A DNA stretch of 64,000 nt from contig JBJXHG010000191.1 of NCBI GenBank assembly GCA_046160865.1, positions 1 to 64,000 on the forward strand, in the 5' to 3' direction. Position 1 is the first letter of the stretch. Each line of letters opens with the position of its first letter. The stretch comes from JBJXHG01 sp046160865 (GTDB lineage Bacteria > Planctomycetota > UBA1135 > GCA-002686595). Of the stretch, positions 1 through 8,030 are shown in pieces. A program made the translations under genes and the position numbers. Below the pieces are notes generated by a model. The model was not told where the DNA came from and did not search any database. It saw nothing but the letters and a program-made list of their open reading frames with translations.

Positions 1-131
1 CTCGCTTCCGCCCGCGTTGTTGGATCGGAATCGATCCTCGCCGACCTAACAGGTCGGCTCCGGTCGATTCCGATGCAACGCCTTGCCCGAAGCGAGCTGT
101 CGCGCCCTCGCAACGGACGTGGTGAGAAATG
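1..131. repeat. R2 palindromic repeat, copy 1 (left edge possibly cut)
   Basis: This stretch matches the element at 3934-4094. Both hold a GTTGTTGGATCGGAATCGAT arm, a central GACCT-RAC-AGGTC palindrome, the returning arm GGTCGATTCCGATGCAAC and an outer end GACGTGGTGAGA. The first eight bases pair with GAAGCGAG at 88-95, so the outer left arm probably lies beyond the window. It ends 17 bases beyond the stop codon of the arylsulfotransferase-like gene. Seen directly; function unknown. Confidence 0.8.
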
Positions 132-147
132 CAGGCCTCGCACTCGA

Positions 148-1812
148 TCAGTGCGCGATCAGGTTGCCCCAGGCGACCGGATAGATGCCCGGAATCCGCT
201 CGCTGCGGTAGACCGTCCAGTTCACCGTCGACGTCGGGTCCTTGATCGTCGTCTCGAACACCGCGACGCCGGGGTTCACGTTGTGCGCGACCTCGACGAT
301 GCGCGCCGCCGTGGTCGGACCCTGCGCCTTCGCGCCGTCCGTGACGAGCACGTTGCCCGTGCGCGGCAGCGGCTTCGATCCTCCGAGGAAGCCCGAGTAG
401 AACTGCGCGCTACCCGGACCGCCGTACACCCACGTTTGCTCGACGGTCATCGTCATCGGATTGATCGCGTACTCGACCGCGCGGCTGTACCACGTGTTCG
501 TCGGCGCCGGAGCGTTCGGCGGAACCACGCGGTAGTTGCCGTTGTCGAAGATCACGATGCGGTTCTGGAAACCGATCTCCGGGTCGTGCTGGTGGAAGTT
601 CCACTCGAAGCCTGCCCCGATCGGCGTCAGGAGATAGTTCGACCACGGCGCTTGCCAGCGATCGTGAGGACCGCAGATCCACACGATCTGACCGGTGTCG
701 CGCTTGATCTTCACGACGGCGTCCTGGTGGCGCGCCGAGTAGATGTAGGTGTTGTCGCTGTAGTCGACGAGCACCGAATTGCCGTGGCTCCAGTCCTTCG
801 TCGCGAAACCCGGATACACGGTGTTGTAAAGCGTCGCGAGCGAGTTGTAGCAGATGCGATACGGGTCGAGCACGTCGAGCAACTTGGTCTCGCGCACGAT
901 CGTGCCGTCGCGCTTGAACTCGACGATCACGTCGCCGACCACGTTCGCGCTCGGATCCACGATCGACGTGTCGACTTCGTTCGCCGGGTAGTTCGCGAAC
1001 GTGCGCATCTCGAACGACAGCGCGACGAAGTCGGCTTCCTCGGCCGGCCGCAGCTCGCGGATCTCGTGGTGGAACGAGTCCGTCGCGACGTGGATCGCGC
1101 CCGCGGGCGGAGTCGTGCCGAGTCCGGTCGAGGCCCAGGTCGCCACTTTGGTGCCGAAGAGATCGAGCTCGACCGCGCGCGTGCCCGCGACGAATCCTCC
1201 CGTCAGATACAGGAGGTGACCGTTGCGCATCATGGTCGCGAGACCGACGCCCTCGCCGGTCGGACGATAGAACCAGACCGGCTCGCCCTTGTTGTCGATC
1301 ATCACGATGTACGAGCCCGTCGGCCCGTTCGGGTTCCCGGGCGTCGTGTACGACGCTTGGAACAACGTGAGGCCGGGCTCCATGCGCGTCGGCAAACTCA
1401 CCGTGTTGATCATCGGCGGGAAATCCGCCGGCAGCTGCGGGGTGACGAACGTGAGCATGTTGGGCGCGGCCGCGGCGTTGCCGCCTTGATCGCGTGCGGT
1501 GACGCGAATCGTGTGCGTGCGGTTCGCCTTGCAGCCGAGCACGGCGACACGGTGGAACGTGACGTAGGCCGGATCCGCGAGAAACGAGCGGACCGTCGTT
1601 CCGTCGTTGATCGCGAGGTACGTCTGCGTCGGTTCGTTGGTCGTGTACGTGATCGTCGCGACGAGCGGGACGGCAGGGTTGGCGTTCGGCGTGAGGACCG
1701 GCGCGCCCGTGATCACGGGCGGCGTGGTGTCCATGACGGGGACGGAATCGGCGGCGCGCAGCGAGGTCGCGAGACAGATCGCGGCGCCGAGGCCAAGGGA
1801 GAAACGAATCAA
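148..1812 (-). CDS. Exported arylsulfotransferase-like (ASST) protein
   Basis: A 554-residue protein with an N-terminal signal peptide (about residues 1-20, hydrophobic core then ARAAD-type end). After a ~100-residue Ig/fibronectin-like N-terminal domain comes a WD-like beta-propeller with the features of the arylsulfate sulfotransferase family: a GSYIVMIDNKGEPVWFYRPT blade, NGHLLYL, an SWxHGNSV-type His-containing segment (DWSHGNSV), SARHQDAVVKIKRDTGQIVW and NFHQHDPE. ASST enzymes move sulfate between phenolic compounds through a His intermediate in the periplasm; many planctomycete homologues are uncharacterised. Single-gene unit with a hairpin upstream belonging to the neighbour. The fold assignment is fairly safe; the substrate is unknown. 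Confidence 0.8.
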   Translation of the reverse strand: MIRFSLGLGAAICLATSLRAADSVPVMDTTPPVITGAPVLTPNANPAVPLVATITYTTNEPTQTYLAINDGTTVRSFLADPAYVTFHRVAVLGCKANRTHTIRVTARDQGGNAAAAPNMLTFVTPQLPADFPPMINTVSLPTRMEPGLTLFQASYTTPGNPNGPTGSYIVMIDNKGEPVWFYRPTGEGVGLATMMRNGHLLYLTGGFVAGTRAVELDLFGTKVATWASTGLGTTPPAGAIHVATDSFHHEIRELRPAEEADFVALSFEMRTFANYPANEVDTSIVDPSANVVGDVIVEFKRDGTIVRETKLLDVLDPYRICYNSLATLYNTVYPGFATKDWSHGNSVLVDYSDNTYIYSARHQDAVVKIKRDTGQIVWICGPHDRWQAPWSNYLLTPIGAGFEWNFHQHDPEIGFQNRIVIFDNGNYRVVPPNAPAPTNTWYSRAVEYAINPMTMTVEQTWVYGGPGSAQFYSGFLGGSKPLPRTGNVLVTDGAKAQGPTTAARIVEVAHNVNPGVAVFETTIKDPTSTVNWTVYRSERIPGIYPVAWGNLIAH

Positions 1813-1857
1813 GGGAACCTCCTGCTACGGGAGACGCTGGGGACATGAACAAACGGA

Positions 1858-1881
1858 GAGCCGGCCCAATCGGACCGGCTC
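1858..1881 (-). terminator. Rho-independent terminator for the DUF4190-like gene
   Basis: Arms 1858-1867 and 1872-1881 form a 10-bp GC-rich stem with one mismatch and a 4-base loop. Read on the minus strand the stem is followed by TCCGTTTGTTC, a modest T-rich tract. It lies between the 3' end of the gene at 1959 and the start of the gene at 1812. Confidence 0.5.
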
Positions 1882-1958
1882 GAGCGTCGAGCTCGTTCTA
1901 GTCTACGTACGCCGCCCTGGAAGCGGTTCAATGTGCGTAGACGGCCGCGCGCACGCGG

Positions 1959-2279
1959 TCAGAGGTTCCCGAGGACCCCGAGCACGAGGATCCCGAGTAG
2001 CCAGATCAGGCCGAGCGCTCCGAGCACGACACTGATGATGCCGCAGATCTTGCCCGCCTGGGTCAGGCTGCGGCCCGCAGGATCGATCTCGCCGCGCTCC
2101 ATCGCGCCGAGATCGGTGTGGCCGAGCACCCACGCGGCGATGCCGACCGGAAAGCAGGAGCAGACGAGACCGAGGATCCCGAGCACGAGCACGAGCGTGC
2201 CTCGATGCGGCTTGGGCGCGGCGCCGTACGGCGACGAAGTCGGCGGGATCGGCGGGATAGCGGACGGGGATTCGTTCAT
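1959..2279 (-). CDS. DUF4190-like small membrane protein
   Basis: A 106-residue protein with a Pro-rich cytoplasmic N-terminus (residues 1-25), a first membrane helix with Gly/Leu/Val (about 28-52), the HTDLGAMERGEIDPAGRSLTQAG linker typical of DUF4190 (GxxxLxxIrrGrmdpaGrgltlAGlilG), and a second helix at the C-terminus. DUF4190 proteins are small inner-membrane proteins of unknown function. The ATG at 2279 is preferred over an upstream start because the conserved part begins here and a GGAG lies ~14 bases upstream. The R1 repeat lies just 5' of it. Confidence 0.7.
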   Translation of the reverse strand: MNESPSAIPPIPPTSSPYGAAPKPHRGTLVLVLGILGLVCSCFPVGIAAWVLGHTDLGAMERGEIDPAGRSLTQAGKICGIISVVLGALGLIWLLGILVLGVLGNL

Positions 2280-2404
2280 TGGATGCGCACTTTCTCCAGT
2301 GACTGAGGCGCGCACGGTACGCCGCCGCCCCGCATCCATTCCAGCCTCGAGCGGAGCGCGGTCTGCCGCGCGCAGCGTATGCGCGAAGCGTGCCTTGCAC
2401 GCGG

Positions 2405-2635
2405 AGCGCTTTAAACGGCGGGGCCCCGGGTCGGCTGCCTACGCTCGACTGGACCGCTAAAGTCTGCCTTTGGCTCGCGACCGCCTTGGCGCGGATGCGA
2501 CGACGAGTCCGGCTGACTACTCGTCGAACCGAACGCTCTCGCATCCGCGCAACGAGAAGTCGTCACCACCCGCCACATGCGAGGTCCAGCCGAGCGCAAG
2601 GCAGCCGACCCGGGGCCCCGCCGTTTAAAGCGCTC
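2405..2635 (+). repeat. R1 palindromic element, copy A
   Basis: The element is bounded by a perfect 23-bp terminal inverted repeat (2405-2427 and 2613-2635) containing CTTTAAACGGCGGGGCCCC. Inside is a second inverted pair (GCGCGGATGCGA near 2490 and TCGCATCCGCGC near 2549) and a GACGACGAGTC motif. The element is homologous, in reverse orientation, to 32846-33070, sharing GACTGGACCGCT, GCCTTTG and GGATGCGACGACGAGTC in the same order. The inverted pairing continues outward to 2356 and 2683. There is no convincing ORF inside. It looks like a MITE-type or large palindromic interspersed repeat. Confidence 0.8.
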
Positions 2636-2682
2636 CGCGTGCAAGGCACGCTTCGCGCATACGCTGCGCGCGGCAGACCGCG

Positions 2683-3351
2683 CTACGCGTCGCGCGTGAA
2701 GCGCGCGAGCTCGGCGAGATGCTCCGACGCCACGCGCAAACCGCGTCCGGACAGCGCGTCGACCAGCCGGCGCGCGCGCGCGCTCGAGACCGGCCGCTCG
2801 ACGTACCGCTTCGACAGCGCTTGTCCGACGAGGAGCACGGCGAGCCCGAAAGTGAGGTTGAGGGCGAGAAAGGAGAGGTGGACGCGCGCGAGCGCATCGA
2901 TGCCGGTCAGTGCCTCGAACGGCACGAGCAGCGCGGGCAGCCAGAGCACGGTGCCGCCGAGCAGCGCCCACTTGAAGCACACGTACTCCGCGAGTTGGAT
3001 GCGCTCGATCTCGCGCAGGATGTGCGTCACCGGCCCGCTGCGATCGAGCCGCACGACGTTCACGAGCAGATACGCGCACAGCACGGTGAGGCCGATCGTG
3101 AACACCGCGAGGGTTCCGCCGACCAAGAGGTAGCGCGGCTCGCCCGGGTGAGCGACGAGGACGGACATCACCGCGATCAGTGCGGCGATCCCGACGATCA
3201 CCTCAAGCGCACGGCACACCACGTACGGTGCGAGCGCGAAACGCACCTTGCGCAGCATGATCTCGCGCAAGAGACGCTCGTCGATGGCGACGCTGCGCGC
3301 GAGCAATGCGCCGTGCGCGGCCCAGGCTTCCTTCATGTCATCGAGCTGCAT
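2683..3351 (-). CDS. Membrane protein coupled to an ECF sigma factor (putative anti-sigma or partner)
   Basis: A 222-residue protein beginning MQLDDMKEAWAAHG, a start typical of proteins encoded directly after RpoE-type sigma factors. After a soluble N-terminal helix come about four hydrophobic helices (residues ~45-65, 75-100, 130-155, 160-180) and a soluble C-terminus. The ATG at 3351 is supported by GGAG seven bases upstream. Its start overlaps the end of the sigma gene by 14 bases, so the pair is translationally coupled. A role in restraining the sigma factor is inferred from position only; no ZAS or known anti-sigma motif is visible. The stop codon falls in the outer arm of the R1 inverted repeat. 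Confidence 0.65.
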   Translation of the reverse strand: MQLDDMKEAWAAHGALLARSVAIDERLLREIMLRKVRFALAPYVVCRALEVIVGIAALIAVMSVLVAHPGEPRYLLVGGTLAVFTIGLTVLCAYLLVNVVRLDRSGPVTHILREIERIQLAEYVCFKWALLGGTVLWLPALLVPFEALTGIDALARVHLSFLALNLTFGLAVLLVGQALSKRYVERPVSSARARRLVDALSGRGLRVASEHLAELARFTRDA

Positions 3352-3907
3352 GTCGTTTCTCCGAGTCGTGCGTGCGCGCGTGCGATTCGAAAGCCACGCG
3401 CAGCTTGTCCTTGATGCGGAAGAGCTTCGTGCCCACGTTGGACACGGAGATCCCGAGCACATCCGCGATCGATGCGTGGTCGTTCCCGTCGAGGTAGAGC
3501 AGTACGAGTGCCTTCTCGAGCGCGCCCAAGTCGCCGATGCAGCGCATGAGGAACAGGACGTCCTCGCTCGGCTCGACCGGCTCCGCGATCGCGACCGCCT
3601 GATCGTCGATCGACGCGCGCTGCTCGATGTGCCGCCTCTCGCGACGATGGAACGAGATCGCGACGTTGAGCGCGACCCGGTACACCCACGTCGTCTCGCG
3701 CAGGCGCTCGTCGTAGCGATCGCGCGAGCGCCACAGCTGCGCCGCGATCTCCTGCACGACGTCCTCGCGGTCCGTTGCGTTCCGGCAGTACGCGTACGCG
3801 ATCTTGTGGATCAGGCCGGCGTGGTGCCGGATCCAGTCCGTGAAATCGGCGTCGTCGATCGTCACGGCGACATGATTCGCACGCGCTGCGGGCCGCGTCA
3901 CACCCAC
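3338..3907 (-). CDS. RpoE-like ECF sigma factor
   Basis: A 189-residue sigma-70 family protein. Region 2 runs from about residue 25 (HHAGLIHKIAYAYCRNATDREDVVQEI) to about 85 (TTWVYRVALNVAISFHRR). Region 4 (residues ~120-175) includes GALEKALVLLYLDGNDHASIADVLGISVSNVGTKLFRIKDKL, a normal helix-turn-helix. It directs RNA polymerase to a small regulon, probably with the coupled membrane protein as its sensor or inhibitor. The start is uncertain: GTG at 3907, GTG two codons in, or GTG at residue 15 just before TIDDADF. No strong ribosome site is seen. An R2 palindrome ends 27 bases upstream. Confidence 0.85.
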   Translation of the reverse strand: MGVTRPAARANHVAVTIDDADFTDWIRHHAGLIHKIAYAYCRNATDREDVVQEIAAQLWRSRDRYDERLRETTWVYRVALNVAISFHRRERRHIEQRASIDDQAVAIAEPVEPSEDVLFLMRCIGDLGALEKALVLLYLDGNDHASIADVLGISVSNVGTKLFRIKDKLRVAFESHARTHDSEKRHAAR

Positions 3908-3933
3908 GCCCGATTTTCTGGACGAGTCCCATA

Positions 3934-4094
3934 TTTCTCACCACGCCCTGCCACGGTCGCGCCGACTCGGTCGGAGCGACGTTGTTGGATCGGAATCGAT
4001 CCTCGCTGACCTGACAGGTCACCTGCGGTCGATTCCGATGCAACGCCTTGCTCCGAACGAGTCGGCACAACCTCGCGGCGGACGTGGTGAGAGA
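3934..4094. repeat. R2 palindromic repeat, copy 2 (complete)
   Basis: The whole 161-bp element is one imperfect palindrome. It has outer ends TTTCTCACCACG and CGTGGTGAGAGA, middle arms including GCCGACTCGGTCGGAGC and GCTCCGAACGAGTCGGC, inner arms with GGATCGGAATCGAT and TCGATTCCGATGC, and the apex GACCTGACAGGTC. It fills the space between the OppF 3' end (4119) and the sigma factor start (3907). No ORF is present. It could fold as a long RNA hairpin, act as a terminator for oppF being read toward it, or be a mobile non-autonomous repeat. Confidence 0.8.
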
Positions 4095-4118
4095 TGCAGG
4101 TGAGCGCGGGTGCGCCGG

Positions 4119-4967
4119 TCAACTGGGGTGGGGGAGAGGCGCGCGTCGCTCTGTGTCGGAGGCTTCGACCCGCGTCCGGCGGCGCTCGCGTTCGATCTCC
4201 GGGTCCGACACCGGCACGGCCGCGAGCAACGCGCGCGTGTACGGGTGCGCGGGCGCGGCGAACAACTGGGTGCGGGGCGCTTGCTCGACGATGCGGCCGC
4301 GTTGCATCACGGCGACGCGCTCGCACAAGTGGTGCACGACCGCGAGATCGTGCGAGATGAACAAGAGCGCGAGTCCGCGCCGCTCCTGCCAGTCGCGCAG
4401 CAAGTTGACGATCTGCGCTTGCACGGAGACGTCCAGCGCGCTGACGGGCTCGTCGCACACGAGCAGCTCGGGCGCGAGGATCAGCGCGCGCGCGATTGCG
4501 ATGCGCTGGCGTTGGCCGCCCGAGAACTCGTGCGGCAAGCGAGCGGCGTGCGCGGGCGCGAGGCCGACGGCGTCCAGCATCTGTGCGACGCGGCGAGCGC
4601 GCTCGGTGCGCGTGCCGATGCCGTGGATCACGAGCGGCTCCGCCACGATCGCGGAGACGCGCTGTCGCGGGTCGAGCGACGCGAACGGATCTTGGAAGAC
4701 GACTTGGATGCGCCGCCGCAGCGGTCTCCAGCCGCGCGCTCCCAGGCCGATGAGCTCCGTGCCCGCGAACCGAGCCGAGCCCGACTTCGCCGGCGCGAGC
4801 CCGAGGATCGCGCGCGCCGTGGTCGATTTGCCAGAGCCCGACTCGCCGACCAGGCCGAGCGCGCGACCAGGCTCGATGTCGAACGACACGCGGTCGACGG
4901 CGAGGACTCGCCGGCCCTTCGACCTCCACTCGACCGTGAGGTCGCGCACGCTGAGCAGCGCGCTCAT
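4119..4967 (-). CDS. oppF: Oligopeptide ABC transporter ATP-binding protein (OppF-type)
   Basis: A 282-residue ABC ATPase. Walker A is GESGSGKST (about residues 43-51), the Q-loop is in VVFQDPFASLDPRQR, the signature is FSGGQRQRIAIARAL, Walker B is LLVCDEPVSALD and the switch His is in LLFISHDLAVVHH. The C-terminal HPYTRALLAAVP segment is typical of the Opp/Dpp oligopeptide subfamily. It powers peptide import together with OppD on the OppBC permease. The ATG at 4967 overlaps the oppD stop (ATGA). It is the last gene of a five-gene minus-strand operon. A longer upstream reading has no family similarity. Confidence 0.92.
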   Translation of the reverse strand: MSALLSVRDLTVEWRSKGRRVLAVDRVSFDIEPGRALGLVGESGSGKSTTARAILGLAPAKSGSARFAGTELIGLGARGWRPLRRRIQVVFQDPFASLDPRQRVSAIVAEPLVIHGIGTRTERARRVAQMLDAVGLAPAHAARLPHEFSGGQRQRIAIARALILAPELLVCDEPVSALDVSVQAQIVNLLRDWQERRGLALLFISHDLAVVHHLCERVAVMQRGRIVEQAPRTQLFAAPAHPYTRALLAAVPVSDPEIERERRRTRVEASDTERRAPLPHPS

Positions 4968-5989
4968 GCGTCGCGCTCCGCGCGAACCAAGTCGAGCTCG
5001 TTCGCGCGCCAGCACGCGCTCGCGTGCGTATCGCCGCCAGCGGTGACAGGGTCGCCCTCGAGCGCGAGACTCGGCGCGGAGCTCGCGCAGCGCTCCACGG
5101 CATGCGTACACCGCGGGGCGAACGCGCAGCCGCTCGCGCGCGCGCCGAGCGGCGGTGGAGTGCCCGCGATCGCGGCGAGCGGTGCCGTCACGTCGCCGCT
5201 CGCGCGCGGCTGGCACGCGAGCAACGCGCGGGTGTACGGATGCCGCGGCGCGCGGAACAACGGGACGGTGGGAGCGCTCTCGACGATGCGGCCGGCGTAC
5301 ATCACGGCCACGCGGTCGCACAGGCCCGCGACGACGCCGAGCGAGTGCGTGACGAGCAACAGCGCGGTGCCGTGACGCTCTGAGAGCTCGGCGAACAAGT
5401 CGAGGATCTGTGCTTGCACGGTGACGTCGAGCGCGGTGGTGGGCTCGTCGGCGAGCAGCACCTTGGGTCGCATCAAGAGCGCCATCGCGATCGCGACGCG
5501 CTGGCGCATGCCGCCCGAGAACTGATTCGGATAGGCGTCGAGTTGCTCGTGCGCGTGCGCGATGCCGACCGATTCGAGTGCTTCGGCCGCGCGACGGCGC
5601 GCGTCGCGTCGCGTGGCGTTCGCGTGCACCTCGAGCACTTCCGCGAGCTGGCGTCCGATCGTGAGCAGCGGGTGCAGCGCGCTCATCGGGTCCTGGAACA
5701 CGAGCGCGAGCTCGCGTCCGCGCACGCGCGTCAGCTCGCGCTCGGACATGGCCCGTAGGTCACGGCCGCCGAGCTCGATCGTCCGGGCTTCGATGCGCGC
5801 GTTGCGCGGCAGCAAGCGCATGAGCGCGAGGCACGTGAGCGACTTGCCCGAGCCCGACTCGCCGACGAGGCCGAGCGTTTCGCCGCGCGCGAGCGTGAAC
5901 GACACGCCGTCGACGGCGGCGCGCGCAGATCCTGGCGTGCGCGGATCCGCGAACGTGACGGACAGGTCGCGCACGTCGAGCACGCTCAT
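4964..5989 (-). CDS. oppD: Oligopeptide ABC transporter ATP-binding protein (OppD-type)
   Basis: A 341-residue ABC ATPase with Walker A GESGSGKSL, Q-loop VFQDPMSALHPLL, signature FSGGMRQRVAIAMALL, Walker B VLLADEPTTALDVTVQ and LLLVTHSLGVV. The C-terminal oligo_HPY-type extension contains HPYTRALLACQP and the Cys-rich GCAFAPRCTHAVERC segment, which in relatives has been linked to an iron-sulfur site. It pairs with OppF. The ATG at 5989 lies 1 base from the stop of oppC, and the stop overlaps oppF. Confidence 0.92.
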   Translation of the reverse strand: MSVLDVRDLSVTFADPRTPGSARAAVDGVSFTLARGETLGLVGESGSGKSLTCLALMRLLPRNARIEARTIELGGRDLRAMSERELTRVRGRELALVFQDPMSALHPLLTIGRQLAEVLEVHANATRRDARRRAAEALESVGIAHAHEQLDAYPNQFSGGMRQRVAIAMALLMRPKVLLADEPTTALDVTVQAQILDLFAELSERHGTALLLVTHSLGVVAGLCDRVAVMYAGRIVESAPTVPLFRAPRHPYTRALLACQPRASGDVTAPLAAIAGTPPPLGARASGCAFAPRCTHAVERCASSAPSLALEGDPVTAGGDTHASACWRANELDLVRAERDA

Positions 5990-5990
5990 G

Positions 5991-7040
5991 TCAACGGTCC
6001 TCGGACAAGCGCGGATCGAGCGCGTCGCGCAGTCCGTCGCCGACGAGGTTCAGCGCGAGCAGCACCGCGCCGAGCGCGAGACCCGGGAACACGACGAGCC
6101 ACGCGTCGATCCGCAGCGGGTGGATCGCCTCGACGCCCTCGGCCGCGAGGATGCCCCAGCTCACCTTGGGCGGCTCGATGCCGAGGCCGAGGAAGGACAG
6201 GAACGCCTCGTAGAGCATCACCGACGGGATCGAGAGCGTGAGATACGCGATCACGAACGGGAGCACGTGCGGCAGCACGTGGTGCACGAGGATGCGCGTG
6301 CGCGACGCGCCGAGCGCGCGCGCGGCGAGCACGAACTCCGACTCGCGCAGGGCGCGGACTTGGCCGCGCACGACACGCGCCATGGTGAGCCAGGAAAACG
6401 CGCCTAGCACGAGGAAGAACACCGTCTCGCGATCGATGCCGTAGCGATCCGAGAGTTCCGCGCGGTACGCGTTCAGGATCGTGACGAGGAAGATCACGAC
6501 GAAGATCAGCGGCAGCGAGTAGAGGACGTCCACGAAGCGCATCAGCGCTTCGTCGATGCGTCCGCCGGCGTAGCCGGAGAGCGCGCCGTACACGACACCG
6601 ATGACGAGGCTCGCGGCCGCCGCGGCGAGCGCGGCGAACAGCGACGTGCGGCTGCCCCACACGATGCGCGACAAGAGGTCGCGTCCTTTCGCGTCGGTGC
6701 CGAGCGTTCCGGCGATTTCGCGGTCGCCGAACAGCGCGCGGCGCGCGCGCGCGAGCCAGCCGTCGACGCCGGAGCCGGTCGCGGCGACGGGCGCGTGCTC
6801 GCTCGCTTGCACGACGTTCCACGACCAGGTCGGCGGTTGCGCACGTCCATCGGTCAAGCGAATCGAGCCGGGTGCGGGCACTGGCCACAGCGGAGCGCAC
6901 AAGCTCGCGAGTGCCGCGACGAGCAGGAAGTAGAGCGCGTACCGCGCGGGGCGGTCGCGCCGCAGACGCGACCATGTACTCGGTCTCGCTTGCAGCGGCT
7001 CGTGCCGCGCGTCGCGTATGGCCGACTGCGGATCGCTCAC
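5991..7040 (-). CDS. oppC: Oligopeptide ABC transporter permease (OppC-type)
   Basis: A 349-residue inner-membrane permease. One membrane helix (residues ~28-48) is followed by a ~75-residue extracytoplasmic stretch, then the BPD_transp_1 domain opening with LGTDAKGRDLLSRIVWGSRTSL, which is diagnostic of OppC/DppC. The coupling (EAA) loop is ESEFVLAARALGASRTRILVHHVLP, and the C-terminus has FLGLGIEPPKVSWG. The GTG at 7040 overlaps the oppB stop (GTGA), so the reading is much shorter than the open frame. It forms the translocation channel with OppB. Confidence 0.9.
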   Translation of the reverse strand: MSDPQSAIRDARHEPLQARPSTWSRLRRDRPARYALYFLLVAALASLCAPLWPVPAPGSIRLTDGRAQPPTWSWNVVQASEHAPVAATGSGVDGWLARARRALFGDREIAGTLGTDAKGRDLLSRIVWGSRTSLFAALAAAAASLVIGVVYGALSGYAGGRIDEALMRFVDVLYSLPLIFVVIFLVTILNAYRAELSDRYGIDRETVFFLVLGAFSWLTMARVVRGQVRALRESEFVLAARALGASRTRILVHHVLPHVLPFVIAYLTLSIPSVMLYEAFLSFLGLGIEPPKVSWGILAAEGVEAIHPLRIDAWLVVFPGLALGAVLLALNLVGDGLRDALDPRLSEDR

Positions 7041-8029
7041 GCTCCCGCCTCCGAGCGCATGCGCGGGTCGAGCCACGCCGACACGACGTCTACGACGACG
7101 TTGAGCGCGCACACCAATGCCGTGTAGAGCACCGTGACACCGAGCGCCATCGGATAGTCGCGGTTCAGCGCGCTGTTGACGAAGTGCGAGCCCGTGCCGG
7201 GGATCGCGAAGATGCGCTCGACGACGAGGCTGCCCGTCAACACTCCGGCCGCCGCGGGTCCGAGGTACGCGACCACGGGCAGCAACGCAGCCGGTAGCGC
7301 GTGGCGCAGGATGACGCGGTGCTCGGGTAGGCCTTTGGCGCGTGCGGTGCGCACGTAGTCTTGCTCGAGCACCTCGAGCAGCGCCGTGCGCACGAGGCGT
7401 GCGATCGAGGCTGCGAACGGCGCGCCGAGCGCGAAAGCCGGCAGCACGAGATGGCGTGGCGATCCATAGCCGGCCACCGGCAGAGCGCGCAGGATCAGCG
7501 CGAAGACGAGCACGCCGACCGACGCGATGACGAAGTTCGGCACCGCGATGCCGGCCGTCGTCACGATCCGGAGCGGGAGGTCGTAGCGTGTGCCGCGCGC
7601 GAGTGCGGCCGCGATGCCGAGGCCCACTCCGACCACGAGGGCCCACGCGAGCGCGAGCGCTCCGAGCGTCGCCGAGATCGGCAGCGACGCGGACAGGATC
7701 TCGTCGACGCTGAAGTCCCGGTACTTCAGCGACGGACCGAAGTCGCCCGTGAGCACACCGCCGAACGGGCGCGTGCCGTCGCCACCGAGTAGGCGCGGAC
7801 CGTGCTCGTCCTGGTTGAGCGGGCCGACGTAGTGCAAGTATTGCTTCCACAGCGGCCAATCGAGGTGGTAGCGCGCGCGGAGATTCGCCTCGATCGCCGG
7901 CGGCAGCGTGCGCTCGGCGTCGAACGGTCCGCCGCGCACGGCGTGCATCATCCCGAACGACAACGTCGTGACGGCGAACAGCGTGACCGCCATCCAGATC
8001 GCGCGCCGTGCAAGCATGGATCGCTGCAC
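7037..8029 (-). CDS. oppB: Oligopeptide ABC transporter permease (OppB-type)
   Basis: A 330-residue permease with an N-terminal helix (~10-30), a periplasmic stretch (~35-105) and five further helices. The EAA loop is VLEQDYVRTARAKGLPEHRVILRHALP. A loop WKQYLHYVGPLNQDE followed by a GGDGTRPFGG segment recurs in the second OppB of the window (14422-15474), which shows common descent. The start is probably GTG at 8029 with GGGGA five bases upstream, one base after the oppA stop. An ATG four codons in is the alternative. Confidence 0.9.
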   Translation of the reverse strand: MQRSMLARRAIWMAVTLFAVTTLSFGMMHAVRGGPFDAERTLPPAIEANLRARYHLDWPLWKQYLHYVGPLNQDEHGPRLLGGDGTRPFGGVLTGDFGPSLKYRDFSVDEILSASLPISATLGALALAWALVVGVGLGIAAALARGTRYDLPLRIVTTAGIAVPNFVIASVGVLVFALILRALPVAGYGSPRHLVLPAFALGAPFAASIARLVRTALLEVLEQDYVRTARAKGLPEHRVILRHALPAALLPVVAYLGPAAAGVLTGSLVVERIFAIPGTGSHFVNSALNRDYPMALGVTVLYTALVCALNVVVDVVSAWLDPRMRSEAGA

Positions 8030-8030
8030 G

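Noticed and set aside
410..1852. Second minus-strand frame over the arylsulfotransferase
   Set aside because: Arg-rich out-of-frame translation; the ASST frame has a signal peptide and family motifs.
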